DNA of 64,000 nt from Microbacterium sp. MYb62 (GTDB taxonomy: Bacteria; Actinomycetota; Actinomycetes; Actinomycetales; Microbacteriaceae): positions 43,072 through 107,071 of the forward strand of contig NZ_PCOY01000010.1 of the NCBI RefSeq assembly GCF_002979475.1. The letters are read 5' to 3'. Position 1 is the first letter of the stretch. Each line of letters begins with the position of its first letter. Position numbers and translations under genes: made by a program. The notes under the pieces are model-generated. The model was given only the letters and a program-made list of their open reading frames with translations, had not been told where the DNA came from and did not search any database. Of this stretch, positions 24,050 through 31,724 are shown one piece after another.

Positions 24050-24835
24050 TCACAGGATGATGTCGCGTGATGAGTCGAGCATCCGCCATCCGGATCCGCG
24101 CGCGCCCGGCGCGGTGAGCACATCTGCATCGATCAGCGGCCCGAGGGAGACCTCCGTCATGGTGGCGATGTCGATGATCGGGACCTGGAACGTGCGAAAG
24201 GTCCCGAGGGGCGGGACGGTGAGTGTCTCCTGCCCGGTGTCCACCAGTGCGGACTGATCCAGCACGAAGCCCGCCGCGGCGAGGCCGTCCGGGCCTGCCC
24301 ATGCGGCGACCTTCCAGAACCGGAGGGGAACGCGGATACCGCGATAGGGCGGATCGTCCTCGGCGAGGACTGGTGCCGTGAACACGGAGACGCGCTGATC
24401 GGTCGTCTCGGCGTAGGTGAGCACGTGGTCTTCCAGGCCCAGCCAGAGCTCCTTCGACTGGTTGAAGTCGGCCGCCTGCGGCGCGGCGTTGGGGTAGAAG
24501 AAGGTGGCCTCCGTGGCCGTGCGAGCCTCCTCAGTCTCGCCCCACCCCGGATCGCGTCGGCGCACCAGGTGGCCGCGGTCGAGGTCGTTGCGTGCGTAGA
24601 CCTCGGGGCCGGTCTGCTCATCGGCCGTGACGCGCTCGTCGAGCCGCCACTCGCCGCTGCGCGGCAGGTTGCGCAGGCTGGCGCCGTCGATGTTCACTGC
24701 CGTCACCGCCGCGAGTCGCCGCACGGGGTCGAGCAGCACCGTGAACCGGGGGTACGCAAGGGCGCGCACCTCCTGGACAGGGCGAGGGAGGGGGAGTCGG
24801 GCCCCGAGGAAGTCCGCGTCGTAACCGTCGGTCAT
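24050..24835 (-). CDS. DNA/RNA non-specific endonuclease (NUC1 type)
   Basis: 261 residues. The betabeta-alpha-Me active site is NDLDRGHLVRRRDPGWG, with the DRGH box at about 86-89 and His89 as general base. NAAPQAADFNQ supplies the Mg-binding Asn. There is no signal peptide, unlike secreted nucleases, so it may act in the cytoplasm or be exported another way. It is divergent from the MocR gene across the palindrome at 24897-24922; whether it shares that control is open. Confidence 0.9.
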   Translation of the reverse strand: MTDGYDADFLGARLPLPRPVQEVRALAYPRFTVLLDPVRRLAAVTAVNIDGASLRNLPRSGEWRLDERVTADEQTGPEVYARNDLDRGHLVRRRDPGWGETEEARTATEATFFYPNAAPQAADFNQSKELWLGLEDHVLTYAETTDQRVSVFTAPVLAEDDPPYRGIRVPLRFWKVAAWAGPDGLAAAGFVLDQSALVDTGQETLTVPPLGTFRTFQVPIIDIATMTEVSLGPLIDADVLTAPGARGSGWRMLDSSRDIIL

Positions 24836-24896
24836 GCCCCCATCGTGCACGGTGCCTCCGACGCGCGCACCCCCGAAGTCCCCCACCCGCGGCGCA

Positions 24897-24922
24897 GATC
24901 TTTTGACATAGGTCAAAAGATC
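24897..24922. promoter_or_regulatory. CTAT-centred palindrome, site A (MocR promoter)
   Basis: GATCTTTTGAC-ATAG-GTCAAAAGATC, perfect 11-4-11. Read on the other strand the spacer is CTAT, as in sites at 31030-31047 and 33134-33151. It sits just upstream of the MocR -10 box (TACGGT, 24926-24931). Confidence 0.75.
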
Positions 24923-24925
24923 ACC

Positions 24926-24931
24926 TACGGT
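24926..24931 (+). promoter_or_regulatory. -10 box TACGGT of the MocR gene
   Basis: TANNNT box 6 nt before the ATG at 24938, giving a leaderless transcript. Site A occupies the -35 region. Confidence 0.5.
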
Positions 24932-24937
24932 CGAACC

Positions 24938-26299
24938 ATGGCCCAGGCACCCGATCGCGACGACGTCTCCGAGGGCATCGCGGGTTCGACCGCCGCCGAG
25001 ATCTCCGAGAGCGTGCGCGATCTCGTCGAACGCGGCGCATACGCCCCGGGCGATCTCCTCCCGTCGGTGCGCGCGCTCGCCGCTCGCCTCGGCGTCAATC
25101 GCAACACGGTGCTCGCGGCGTATCGTTCGCTGGTCACGGCGCGGATCGCCGCCACGAGCGGCCGCACCGGAACCACGGTGCTCGGGCCGGAGCAGAGCAC
25201 CGACGAGGGGTTCACCCCCGGCTCCGTGCTGCGCGACATCGGCAGCGGCAATCCCGACGCAGCACACCTGCCCGACCTCGCCGCCGCCTTCTCCACGGTC
25301 ACGCCGACCCACGTGCTGTACGGCGAGTCCGTGATCGACGCCGACCTCGCCGAATGGGCGACGGAGTGGATCGCCGCGGATCACCCCCGGCCCTTCCGCC
25401 TGTCGATCACCGCCGGAGCCGTGGATGCCGTCGAGCGGCTGCTCGCGCAGACCCTGGTGCAGGGTGACCGTGTCGGGCTCGAAGATCCCTGCTTCCTCTC
25501 CAGCATCCACACCGCCCGCCTCGCCGGCTACTCGCCCGTCGCGATTCCCGTCGACCGGGAGGGGATGACGGTGCAGGGGCTTCGCACTGCGCTCGAGAGC
25601 GGCGCGCGGGCCATCGTCTGCACGCCGCGGGCGCACAACCCGACCGGTGTAGGCACGAGTGCGGCGCGCGCGCAGGAGCTTCGAGAGGTGCTCGTCGACC
25701 ACCCTCATGTGCTGGTCATCGAAGACGACCACTTCTCGCTGCTCGCTTCGACGGACTACTCGAGCGTCATCGCCCCCACGCATCAGCGGTGGGCGCTCGT
25801 CCGCTCGGTATCGAAGTTCCTGGGCCCCGACATGCGCCTCGCCGTGACGGCATCCGACCCTGTCACTGCACATCGACTCGCGCGGCGGCTCAGCCCCGGC
25901 ACGATGTGGGTGAGTCACGTGATGCAGCGGCTCGCCGCCGCGATGCTGCGCGATGAGGGCACGCAGCGGCTGATCGCCGAAGCGGGCGAGCACTATGCGC
26001 GGCGCAACAGCCTCTTCGTCTCGATGCTCGTCACGCACGGACTGCAGGTGCAGAGCGACGACGGTCTCAACGTGTGGGTCGACGTCCGCCACGATGCCAC
26101 CGAGGTCAGTCGGCGGCTCGCGCTGCGCGGCTGGCTCGCGCGCCCCGGAGCCGAGTTCGCGCTCGACCCCGCAACCTCGCCGGGCTCCAGGCATCTGCGC
26201 CTGACCGTGCACGACCTCGACGACGCGGACCTGCGTCGCCTCGTCGACGACCTGGTCGCGGCCGTCGGCCCCGCGAGCCCGTTCGGAGCAGTGGCATGA
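24938..26299 (+). CDS. MocR-type regulator: GntR HTH fused to aminotransferase-like domain
   Basis: 453 residues. The N-terminal GntR winged helix (about 20-85) has YAPGDLLPSVRALAARLGVN and RNTVLAAYRSLV. The type-I aminotransferase fold follows, with NPTGVG, VIEDDHFSLL and RSVSKFLGPDMR where the PLP lysine is expected (Lys in SVSKFLG). MocR proteins sense PLP-linked metabolites and control genes of amine, GABA or vitamin B6 metabolism. Its stop overlaps the next aminotransferase start by 4 nt. It is the best candidate to bind the three CTAT palindromes. Confidence 0.92.
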   Translation: MAQAPDRDDVSEGIAGSTAAEISESVRDLVERGAYAPGDLLPSVRALAARLGVNRNTVLAAYRSLVTARIAATSGRTGTTVLGPEQSTDEGFTPGSVLRDIGSGNPDAAHLPDLAAAFSTVTPTHVLYGESVIDADLAEWATEWIAADHPRPFRLSITAGAVDAVERLLAQTLVQGDRVGLEDPCFLSSIHTARLAGYSPVAIPVDREGMTVQGLRTALESGARAIVCTPRAHNPTGVGTSAARAQELREVLVDHPHVLVIEDDHFSLLASTDYSSVIAPTHQRWALVRSVSKFLGPDMRLAVTASDPVTAHRLARRLSPGTMWVSHVMQRLAAAMLRDEGTQRLIAEAGEHYARRNSLFVSMLVTHGLQVQSDDGLNVWVDVRHDATEVSRRLALRGWLARPGAEFALDPATSPGSRHLRLTVHDLDDADLRRLVDDLVAAVGPASPFGAVA

Positions 26300-27546
26300 C
26301 CGCGCGTCGACCGGACGGCGTCGAGCATCGGATCGGACGTTCGTCGCGGTTGGAGGGCGTGCTCTACGACCTGCGGGGGCCGGTGGCGGAGCGCGCTGCC
26401 GAGCTGGAGAAGCGCGGAGAACCCATCCTCCGGTTGAACATCGGCAACCCGGCCCCGTTCGGTTTCGAGGCTCCGGAGGCCATCGTCGAGGCCCTCCGCT
26501 CGGCCTTGCCGCACGCACACGGCTACTCCGAGTCCGCGGGGCTGCCCGAGACCCGCGAGGCCATCGGCGCGCACTATGCGCTTCGCCCCGGTTTCCCCGC
26601 ACTCGGAATCGACGACATCACGGTCGGGAACGGTGTCTCCGAACTCGTGGGCCTGACCCTCCAGGCGCTGCTCGAACCGGGCGACGAGGTGCTGATCCCG
26701 AGCCCGGACTACCCCCTCTGGACGGCATCGACGGTGCTGGCCGGCGGGCGGGCCGTGCACTATCCCTGCGTCGAGTCCGAGGGGTGGATCCCCGACCTGG
26801 CGGCGATGGAATCACTGATCGGCCCGCGCACGGTGGCGATCGTCATCATCAACCCGAACAACCCGACCGGAGCGGTCTACGGGCGCGCGGTGCTCGATCA
26901 GATCGCTGAATTGGCCAGGCGCCACGGACTCCTGCTGCTCTCGGATGAGATCTACGACCGTGTCGTGTACCCCGGGTTCGAGCACGTGTCGACGGCGCAG
27001 GTGGCCCCGGATGTCCCGTGCATCACCTTCGCGGGGCTCTCCAAGACGCACCGTGTGGCCGGATATCGCGCCGCGTGGATGACGGCGACCGGATTCCATC
27101 GCGACGACCCCTTCCTCTCCGGCGTGCGCCTGCTGGCGTCCATGCGGATGTGCGCATCCGTGCCGGCCCAGCACGCCATCACGGCCGCCCTCACCCAGGA
27201 CGCCACGCTCGACGCCCTCGTCGCTCCCGATGGTCGTCTCACGCGGCAGCGTGATGCGGCGCTCGATGCGCTCGACGCGATTCCGGGCGTGCACACGCAG
27301 GAGGCCGGTGGCGGACTCTACCTCTTCCCCCGTCTGGATCCTCAGGTGCATCGCATCGGCGACGACGAGCAGCTGGTGCTCGACTTCCTCGATGCGGAGC
27401 GGATCCTCCTCGTGCACGGCAGGGCGTTCAATCTGCGCACCCCCGACCACCTTCGGATCGCGTTCCTCCCGGAGGCCGATGTGCTCACCGATGCGCTCCG
27501 ACGCTTCGGTGCGTTCCTGAACGGGTACTCCCCACCTGGGCGCTGA
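26296..27546 (+). CDS. PLP-dependent aminotransferase, class I (alanine-type)
   Basis: 416 residues. The N-terminal signature is LRLNIGNPAPFGFEAPEAI, then YSESAGLPETREAI, IINPNNPTGAVYGR, LLLSDEIYDRVVYPG and the PLP-binding SKTHRVAGYRAAWM. The substrate Arg is in HLRIAFLP. The sequence resembles AlaA/AlaT-type glutamate-pyruvate aminotransferases. It is translationally coupled to the MocR gene (ATGA), so it is a likely part of the same regulon. Confidence 0.92.
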   Translation: MTARRPDGVEHRIGRSSRLEGVLYDLRGPVAERAAELEKRGEPILRLNIGNPAPFGFEAPEAIVEALRSALPHAHGYSESAGLPETREAIGAHYALRPGFPALGIDDITVGNGVSELVGLTLQALLEPGDEVLIPSPDYPLWTASTVLAGGRAVHYPCVESEGWIPDLAAMESLIGPRTVAIVIINPNNPTGAVYGRAVLDQIAELARRHGLLLLSDEIYDRVVYPGFEHVSTAQVAPDVPCITFAGLSKTHRVAGYRAAWMTATGFHRDDPFLSGVRLLASMRMCASVPAQHAITAALTQDATLDALVAPDGRLTRQRDAALDALDAIPGVHTQEAGGGLYLFPRLDPQVHRIGDDEQLVLDFLDAERILLVHGRAFNLRTPDHLRIAFLPEADVLTDALRRFGAFLNGYSPPGR

Positions 27547-27559
27547 GCGCCTCCGACCC

Positions 27560-27630
27560 GGTGGAGTGACCGAGTGGCCAGGTCGCGGTCCGCAAGACCG
27601 TGCACGCAGGTTCGAATCCTGCCTCCACCT
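27560..27630 (+). tRNA. tRNA-Cys (GCA)
   Basis: 71 nt with a full cloverleaf: acceptor GGTGGAG/CTCCACC with discriminator T (typical of Cys), D arm ACC/GGT, anticodon stem GCGGT/ACCGT, T arm GCAGG-TTCGAAT-CCTGC. The anticodon GCA is at 27592-27594. CCA is not encoded. The base before the anticodon is C (27591) where almost all tRNAs have T. Confidence 0.9.
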
Positions 27631-27646
27631 CACATCGGGTTCCGTC

Positions 27647-28498
27647 TCAGGCGGCCGCTGCCAGCCACGCGCGCGGCGAGTGGCCCAAGCGCTGCGCGAA
27701 CACGCGCGAGAACGCGGACGAGCTCGCGTAGCCGAGCTCTGCCGCCACCGAGCTCACCGACATCCCGGCGCGCAGCTGCTCCTGCGCGATCGTGAGCCGC
27801 CACTCGGTCAGGTAGTCGCCGGGGGAGCGCCCGAGCACCTCTTTGAACCGGGCGGCGAAGGCGCTCCGCGACATGTTCGCGGTGCGGGCGAGGGAACCGA
27901 GATTCCACGACTCCCCGGGAGCTTCATGCACCGCCACCAATGCCGGGGCGAGGCACTCATCCGCGAGGCCCGGGATGAGGCCGGGAGGAAGCTCGAGCTG
28001 GTCGGTGTGATCGAGCATCCACCGCAGCAACTGGATCAGCACGACCTCGAACATCCGATCCGCCACCAGGGGGCGCCCGCAGCGGACGTTGTCGACCTCG
28101 GAGAACAGCAGATCCAGCGCGGGACTCAGCGTCGCGACCTCATCGAGCGGTAGCACGATCGTCGAGGGCAGGGTGCGCACGAGCGGATGCGTGGCTCCGC
28201 CGTCGAAGTCCAGGGTCGCGCAGGCGAAGTCCGACTCGTCCGTCGGCGCATTGAAGAAGGCGTGATCGAGAGGGCGGGGGAAGAAGAGCAGGCTCGGGCG
28301 CACGATGACCTCGCGTTCCGTGCCGCCGTCGGCGCGACGATGGGTCACCTCCATCTCGCCGCGTCGGAGCACGTGCAGGAAGCCGTGGCCGCCGCTCGCC
28401 GGGAAGACGGTCGTCCCGCACAACGGCCCGCTGTGGAACAGGCGCGTGCGCACGCGGAAGCGTTCGAGCAGCGGCGACAGACGGTCGAGCGGAGGCAT
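27647..28498 (-). CDS. AraC family regulator with N-terminal cupin
   Basis: 283 residues from the ATG at 28498. The cupin-like sensor (about 10-150) has SGGHGFLHVLRRGEMEVTHR. Two C-terminal helix-turn-helices (about 190-280) include LARTANMSRSAFAARFKEVL and SVAAELGYASSSAFSRVF. This is the AraC subgroup often found opposite oxidoreductases or carboxymuconolactone-decarboxylase-like genes, as here. A GGACGATA/TATCGTCC dyad lies between. Earlier in-frame ATGs exist, but GATAAT and GGAG just upstream favour 28498. Confidence 0.9.
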   Translation of the reverse strand: MPPLDRLSPLLERFRVRTRLFHSGPLCGTTVFPASGGHGFLHVLRRGEMEVTHRRADGGTEREVIVRPSLLFFPRPLDHAFFNAPTDESDFACATLDFDGGATHPLVRTLPSTIVLPLDEVATLSPALDLLFSEVDNVRCGRPLVADRMFEVVLIQLLRWMLDHTDQLELPPGLIPGLADECLAPALVAVHEAPGESWNLGSLARTANMSRSAFAARFKEVLGRSPGDYLTEWRLTIAQEQLRAGMSVSSVAAELGYASSSAFSRVFAQRLGHSPRAWLAAAA

Positions 28499-28511
28499 GA
28501 CTCCATTATCT

Positions 28512-28555
28512 GGACGATAAGTCATGAAAGCAAGACACTTTGGTGCGTATCGTCC
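28512..28555. promoter_or_regulatory. GGACGATA-N28-TATCGTCC dyad
   Basis: Inverted 8-bp arms at 28512-28519 and 28548-28555, between the AraC and CMD-domain genes. The spacing suits two AraC monomers or dimers that act on the plus-strand promoter. Confidence 0.5.
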
Positions 28556-28620
28556 GGTAGATCTCGAAAGACTGGAAGCAACCCGAACCGGGGTTCCATC
28601 CACCATCGAAGGAGCATCTC

Positions 28621-29166
28621 GTGCCCAACGTCCCTCTCATCGACCGCGAAAACGCCACCGGCAACGTCAAGGAGCAGCTCGACCAGATCAACGGGGCCTT
28701 CGGCGCGGTTCCCGCGATGTTCCGTGCCGTCGCCAACTCTCCCGCTGCGCTCACCAGCATGTGGGGTGCGTTCGGCGCCTTCGGTGGCGGTGCCCTCGGT
28801 CCGGCGCTCGGCGAGCAGATCGCCGTCGCCGTCGCCGATCGCAACTCCTGCCAGTACTGCCTCGCCGCCCACACCGCACTCGGCAAGAAGGCAGGCCTCT
28901 CGCGGGAGACCCTCGCCGCCGCGCAGAGTGGCGAGTCCGACGACCCGCGTACGGCCGCGCTGCTCGCCTTCGCACTGAAGCTCGTCGACGAACGCGGCCA
29001 GGTGTCGTCCGCCGACGTCGACGCCGTCCGTGCGCAGGGCTGGGGCGACGAGGAGATCGTCGAGACCATCGCCCAGGTCGCGCTGAATCTGTTCACCAAC
29101 TACGTGAACATCGCGCTCGACGTCCCGATCGACTTCCCGAGCGTGGCACTGCGTCGCGCGAGCTGA
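28621..29166 (+). CDS. Carboxymuconolactone decarboxylase (AhpD-like) protein
   Basis: 181 residues starting at GTG 28621 behind GAAGGAG. The AhpD-type redox motif is SCQYCLAAHTALGKKAG: two Cys in C-x2-C plus His four residues later. This suggests peroxidase or disulfide-relay activity rather than true decarboxylation. Helical throughout; typical length. It is divergent from the AraC gene and likely its main target. A perfect bidirectional terminator follows. Confidence 0.9.
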   Translation: MPNVPLIDRENATGNVKEQLDQINGAFGAVPAMFRAVANSPAALTSMWGAFGAFGGGALGPALGEQIAVAVADRNSCQYCLAAHTALGKKAGLSRETLAAAQSGESDDPRTAALLAFALKLVDERGQVSSADVDAVRAQGWGDEEIVETIAQVALNLFTNYVNIALDVPIDFPSVALRRAS

Positions 29167-29176
29167 GCGTCCCACA

Positions 29177-29214
29177 GATGAAGGGCCGGGTCCATGCGGA
29201 CCCGGCCCTTCATC
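29177..29214. terminator. Perfect bidirectional terminator hairpin
   Basis: A 17-bp perfect stem (GATGAAGGGCCGGGTCC) with an ATGC loop between the convergent CMD and amidotransferase genes. Confidence 0.75.
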
Positions 29215-29226
29215 GTGGATCGGTCG

Positions 29227-29976
29227 TCACTCGGTCGGCGCCGTCGTCGGCGTCGGCGCGTCGCTCTCGACGTCGTCCAGCCAGCTGCCGAGAGCGGCAC
29301 GAGCGGCGATCTCCAGCTTCGGACCATAGGTCCTCGCGTCCTCGCGGATGGAGCGCGGGTCGATCCCGTGGTGGTGCAGTTCGTGCGCGTGGCCGATTAG
29401 CCAGCGTCCGATCGTCCGGTGGTCGGCTTCCAGGTGGAACTGCAGGGCGAGCACCGAGTCGATGCGGAACGCCTGGTTCGGGAACCCCGGCGTTCGGGCG
29501 AGATGCTGCGCGCCCTCGGGGATCGTGAACGCATCGCCGTGCCAGTGCAGCACGGGCATGCCGTCGAGGGCGCGCAAGGGCGAATCGCGGCCCTCATCGG
29601 TGAGATCGAGGGGCGCGTACCCGATCTCCACCGCTCCGGTCGGTCGCACCTCGGCGCCGAGCATCTCGGCGACCAACTGCGCGCCGAGGCAGATCCCGAG
29701 CAGGGGGCGTCCATCGCGGAGGCGATGCGCCACGGCTTCCTTCGAGGCGTGCAGAAGCGGGTAGCCGTCTGTGTCGTGCACGCCGAACGGGCCGCCCAGG
29801 ACGATCAGCAGATCGGCCGTGTCCACGCGCTCGATGTCGATCGCCTCGACGCCGAGGTCGAGGTATTCCACGTGGTATCCGCGCTCGCGCAGAAGCGGCT
29901 CGATGATCCCCAGATCCTCGAAGTGCACGTGCCGGAATGCGAGCGCGGTGCGCGGTCGCGTCGTGAGGTTCCCCAT
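29227..29976 (-). CDS. Class I glutamine amidotransferase (GMP-synthase-like domain)
   Basis: 249 residues. The catalytic triad of class I amidotransferases is visible: Cys96 in LGICLGAQL, and His-Glu in ALQFHLEAD. DLLIVLGGPFGVHD forms the oxyanion strand. It is a stand-alone domain, as in proteins that act with a separate synthetase or as gamma-glutamyl hydrolases. It begins 2 nt after the stop of the GAPDH-like gene, so the pair is one operon under the CTAT palindrome at 31030. The acceptor substrate is unknown. Start chosen at ATG 29976; longer frames would enter the gap-like gene. Confidence 0.88.
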   Translation of the reverse strand: MGNLTTRPRTALAFRHVHFEDLGIIEPLLRERGYHVEYLDLGVEAIDIERVDTADLLIVLGGPFGVHDTDGYPLLHASKEAVAHRLRDGRPLLGICLGAQLVAEMLGAEVRPTGAVEIGYAPLDLTDEGRDSPLRALDGMPVLHWHGDAFTIPEGAQHLARTPGFPNQAFRIDSVLALQFHLEADHRTIGRWLIGHAHELHHHGIDPRSIREDARTYGPKLEIAARAALGSWLDDVESDAPTPTTAPTE

Positions 29977-29978
29977 GC

Positions 29979-30986
29979 TCACAGCCTCTCTGCCACGTAT
30001 TCGGCGAGCTCGGTGAGACGGTGCGAGTATCCCCACTCGTCGTCGTACCACGCGGAGATCTTCACCTGGGATCCGATCACCCGGATCAGCCCGGCATCCA
30101 GGATCGACGAATGCGGATCGATGACGGTGTCGGCGACGGCGATCTCGTCGTCCGCGCATCGCAGGATCCCCTTGAACGGCCCCTCGGCCGCTGTCTTGTA
30201 GGCGGCTCTGACCTCGTCGGCGGTGACCGGTCGGGACGCCGTGACCGTGAGGTGCGTGATCGACCCGTTGATGGTGGGGACCTGGAGTGCGAAGCTGTCG
30301 AGGCGCCCGTCATCGAGGTCGGGCAGGAGCCGTCCGATGGCCTGCGCCGTGCCCGCCGCGCGCGAGGTGATCTTCCCGTCCTTCGCGCCGGATGTGCGCC
30401 GGTCGGAGTGCGGGATGTCGCGTAGGAGGTGATCGGTCGAGCCGGCCTGGATCGTCGTCATCAGACCCGCGTCGATCCCGAATGCCTCATGGAAGATCTT
30501 CGCGACCGGCGCGAGGCAGTTCGTGGTGCAGGAGGCGCTGGAGATGACGTGATGCCTGTTCGTGTCGTAGGTCTGCTCGTTCACGCCGAGCATGATGGTC
30601 CCGTCGTCTCCCGCGGCGGGTGCGGTCATGATCACCTTCTTCGCGCCTGCCGCCAGATGCCTTCTGGCGTGGTCCGAGCTGGTCTCCGCGCCGGAAGCCT
30701 CGATCACGACATCGACGCCGAGTTCGGCCCACGGGAGGCGCAGGGGATCGTTCTCCGAGAACATCCGGATCGCGTGACCGTTGAGGAAGAGGTGCTTCTC
30801 GTCGTGTCTCACGCCCCGTGTCGAGGGGCCGCTGCCCCCGTCCGCGCGCAGCAGCCCGACGAGGGTGCGGGTGCCGCGTGGATCGTTCACGGCGACGAGC
30901 TCCAGGTCCGATCTGCGCGCCAGGAGCAGACGGAGCTGATTGCGGCCGATGCGGCCGAGTCCATTGATGGCGATTCGTGCGGGCAT
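29979..30986 (-). CDS. GAPDH-family dehydrogenase with altered active site
   Basis: 335 residues. The NAD fold is AINGLGRIGRN with Asp in VAVNDPRGTRT; the nucleophile Cys153 is in SSASCTTNCLAPV. The rest aligns with phosphorylating GAPDH, but two hallmark residues differ. The catalytic His (His176 in the usual numbering) is Gln180 in TTIQAGSTDHLL, and the phosphate-site Arg (Arg231) is Gln in ALQVPTINGSI. The S-T-G-A-A-K loop is SRAAGTAQ. A housekeeping glycolytic role is therefore unlikely. GAGAGGAG precedes the ATG at 30986. It is divergent from a HAD phosphatase. Confidence 0.85.
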   Translation of the reverse strand: MPARIAINGLGRIGRNQLRLLLARRSDLELVAVNDPRGTRTLVGLLRADGGSGPSTRGVRHDEKHLFLNGHAIRMFSENDPLRLPWAELGVDVVIEASGAETSSDHARRHLAAGAKKVIMTAPAAGDDGTIMLGVNEQTYDTNRHHVISSASCTTNCLAPVAKIFHEAFGIDAGLMTTIQAGSTDHLLRDIPHSDRRTSGAKDGKITSRAAGTAQAIGRLLPDLDDGRLDSFALQVPTINGSITHLTVTASRPVTADEVRAAYKTAAEGPFKGILRCADDEIAVADTVIDPHSSILDAGLIRVIGSQVKISAWYDDEWGYSHRLTELAEYVAERL

Positions 30987-31029
30987 GAGGCTCCTCTCTG
31001 TGGCGCGGTCCCCCCGTGCCGGATGATAC

Positions 31030-31047
31030 TTTTGGCCTATGCCAAAA
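31030..31047. promoter_or_regulatory. CTAT-centred palindrome, site B (gap-like | HAD)
   Basis: TTTTGGC-CTAT-GCCAAAA, perfect 7-4-7. It overlaps the HAD -10 box (TACTTT, 31027-31032) and start codon, and lies 43 nt upstream of the gap-like start on the other strand. Confidence 0.75.
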
Positions 31048-31719
31048 TTATCACATGCGCGGAATGGGGATTCCTGGGAGTTCGCGCACGCAGGACTGCT
31101 TTTCGACTGCGACGGCGTGCTCGTGGACTCCGTGGCGGCTGCGGCTCCGGCGTGGGATGCCTGGGCGCGCAGGTACGCCCCTTCCTTCGATTTCCTGCGG
31201 GACGCGCCGCACGGGATGCGGCCGAGCGAGGTTGTCGCCCGGCTGGTGGGCCGGGATGCCGCAGAAGCCGCGACCGCAGAGCTGATCGCCCTCGAGATCG
31301 CGGCGGCCGTGCACACGCGGGAGATCCCCGGCGCCGCGCGCCTCGTCGGGTCGCTGCCACGTGACGCGTGGGCACTCGTGACCAGCAGCAACCGTGCGGT
31401 GGCGATGGCTCGGCTGCGGGGCTCCGATGTGCCCCGTCCGCCGGTGATGGTCGCCGCGGAGGACGTCTCCCGGGGGAAGCCCGAGCCCGATCCCTACCTC
31501 CTCGGCGCCTACCTGCTGGCGCGTGCTCCCGAGGACTGCGTCGTGTTCGAGGACTCCGTGCCGGGTATCCGCTCCGCGCGCGCGGCGGGTGCCGGCGCCG
31601 TGATCGGCGTGGGGATGGAATCGGCGGCGGGGGACCCCGATCTCGTCGTCGCCGATCTCGGCCGCGTGCGGTGGCGAGCCGGGGTCCTCGGGGTCGATGC
31701 CGCGGGCGCGCACGGCTGA
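31039..31719 (+). CDS. HAD-superfamily phosphatase (beta-PGM/phosphoglycolate type)
   Basis: 226 residues. Motif I is [12 protein letters not shown], motif [11 protein letters not shown], motif III Lys in [12 protein letters not shown] and motif [15 protein letters not shown]; a small helical cap sits near 30-90. Typical of phosphomutase/phosphatase proteins acting on sugar phosphates or phosphoglycolate. TACTTT is 6 nt before the ATG (31039), so the message is leaderless and the ATG lies within palindrome B. Divergent from the GAPDH-like operon. It converges on gabT with 5 nt between stops. Confidence 0.87.
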   Translation: MPKLSHARNGDSWEFAHAGLLFDCDGVLVDSVAAAAPAWDAWARRYAPSFDFLRDAPHGMRPSEVVARLVGRDAAEAATAELIALEIAAAVHTREIPGAARLVGSLPRDAWALVTSSNRAVAMARLRGSDVPRPPVMVAAEDVSRGKPEPDPYLLGAYLLARAPEDCVVFEDSVPGIRSARAAGAGAVIGVGMESAAGDPDLVVADLGRVRWRAGVLGVDAAGAHG

Positions 31720-31724
31720 CGGGA

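Noticed and set aside
24836..24910. A 25-codon minus-strand frame starting at the CTATG of site A
   Set aside because: It stops at the nuclease start in another frame and lacks protein-like features. More likely the CTATG is just the operator core.
28621..29166. True 4-carboxymuconolactone decarboxylase of the protocatechuate pathway
   Set aside because: The C-x2-C/His motif is that of AhpD-like redox proteins, and no other beta-ketoadipate genes are near.
29979..30986. Housekeeping GAPDH or erythrose-4-phosphate dehydrogenase
   Set aside because: The catalytic His and phosphate-site Arg are replaced and there is no pgk/tpi neighbour, so neither name is safe.
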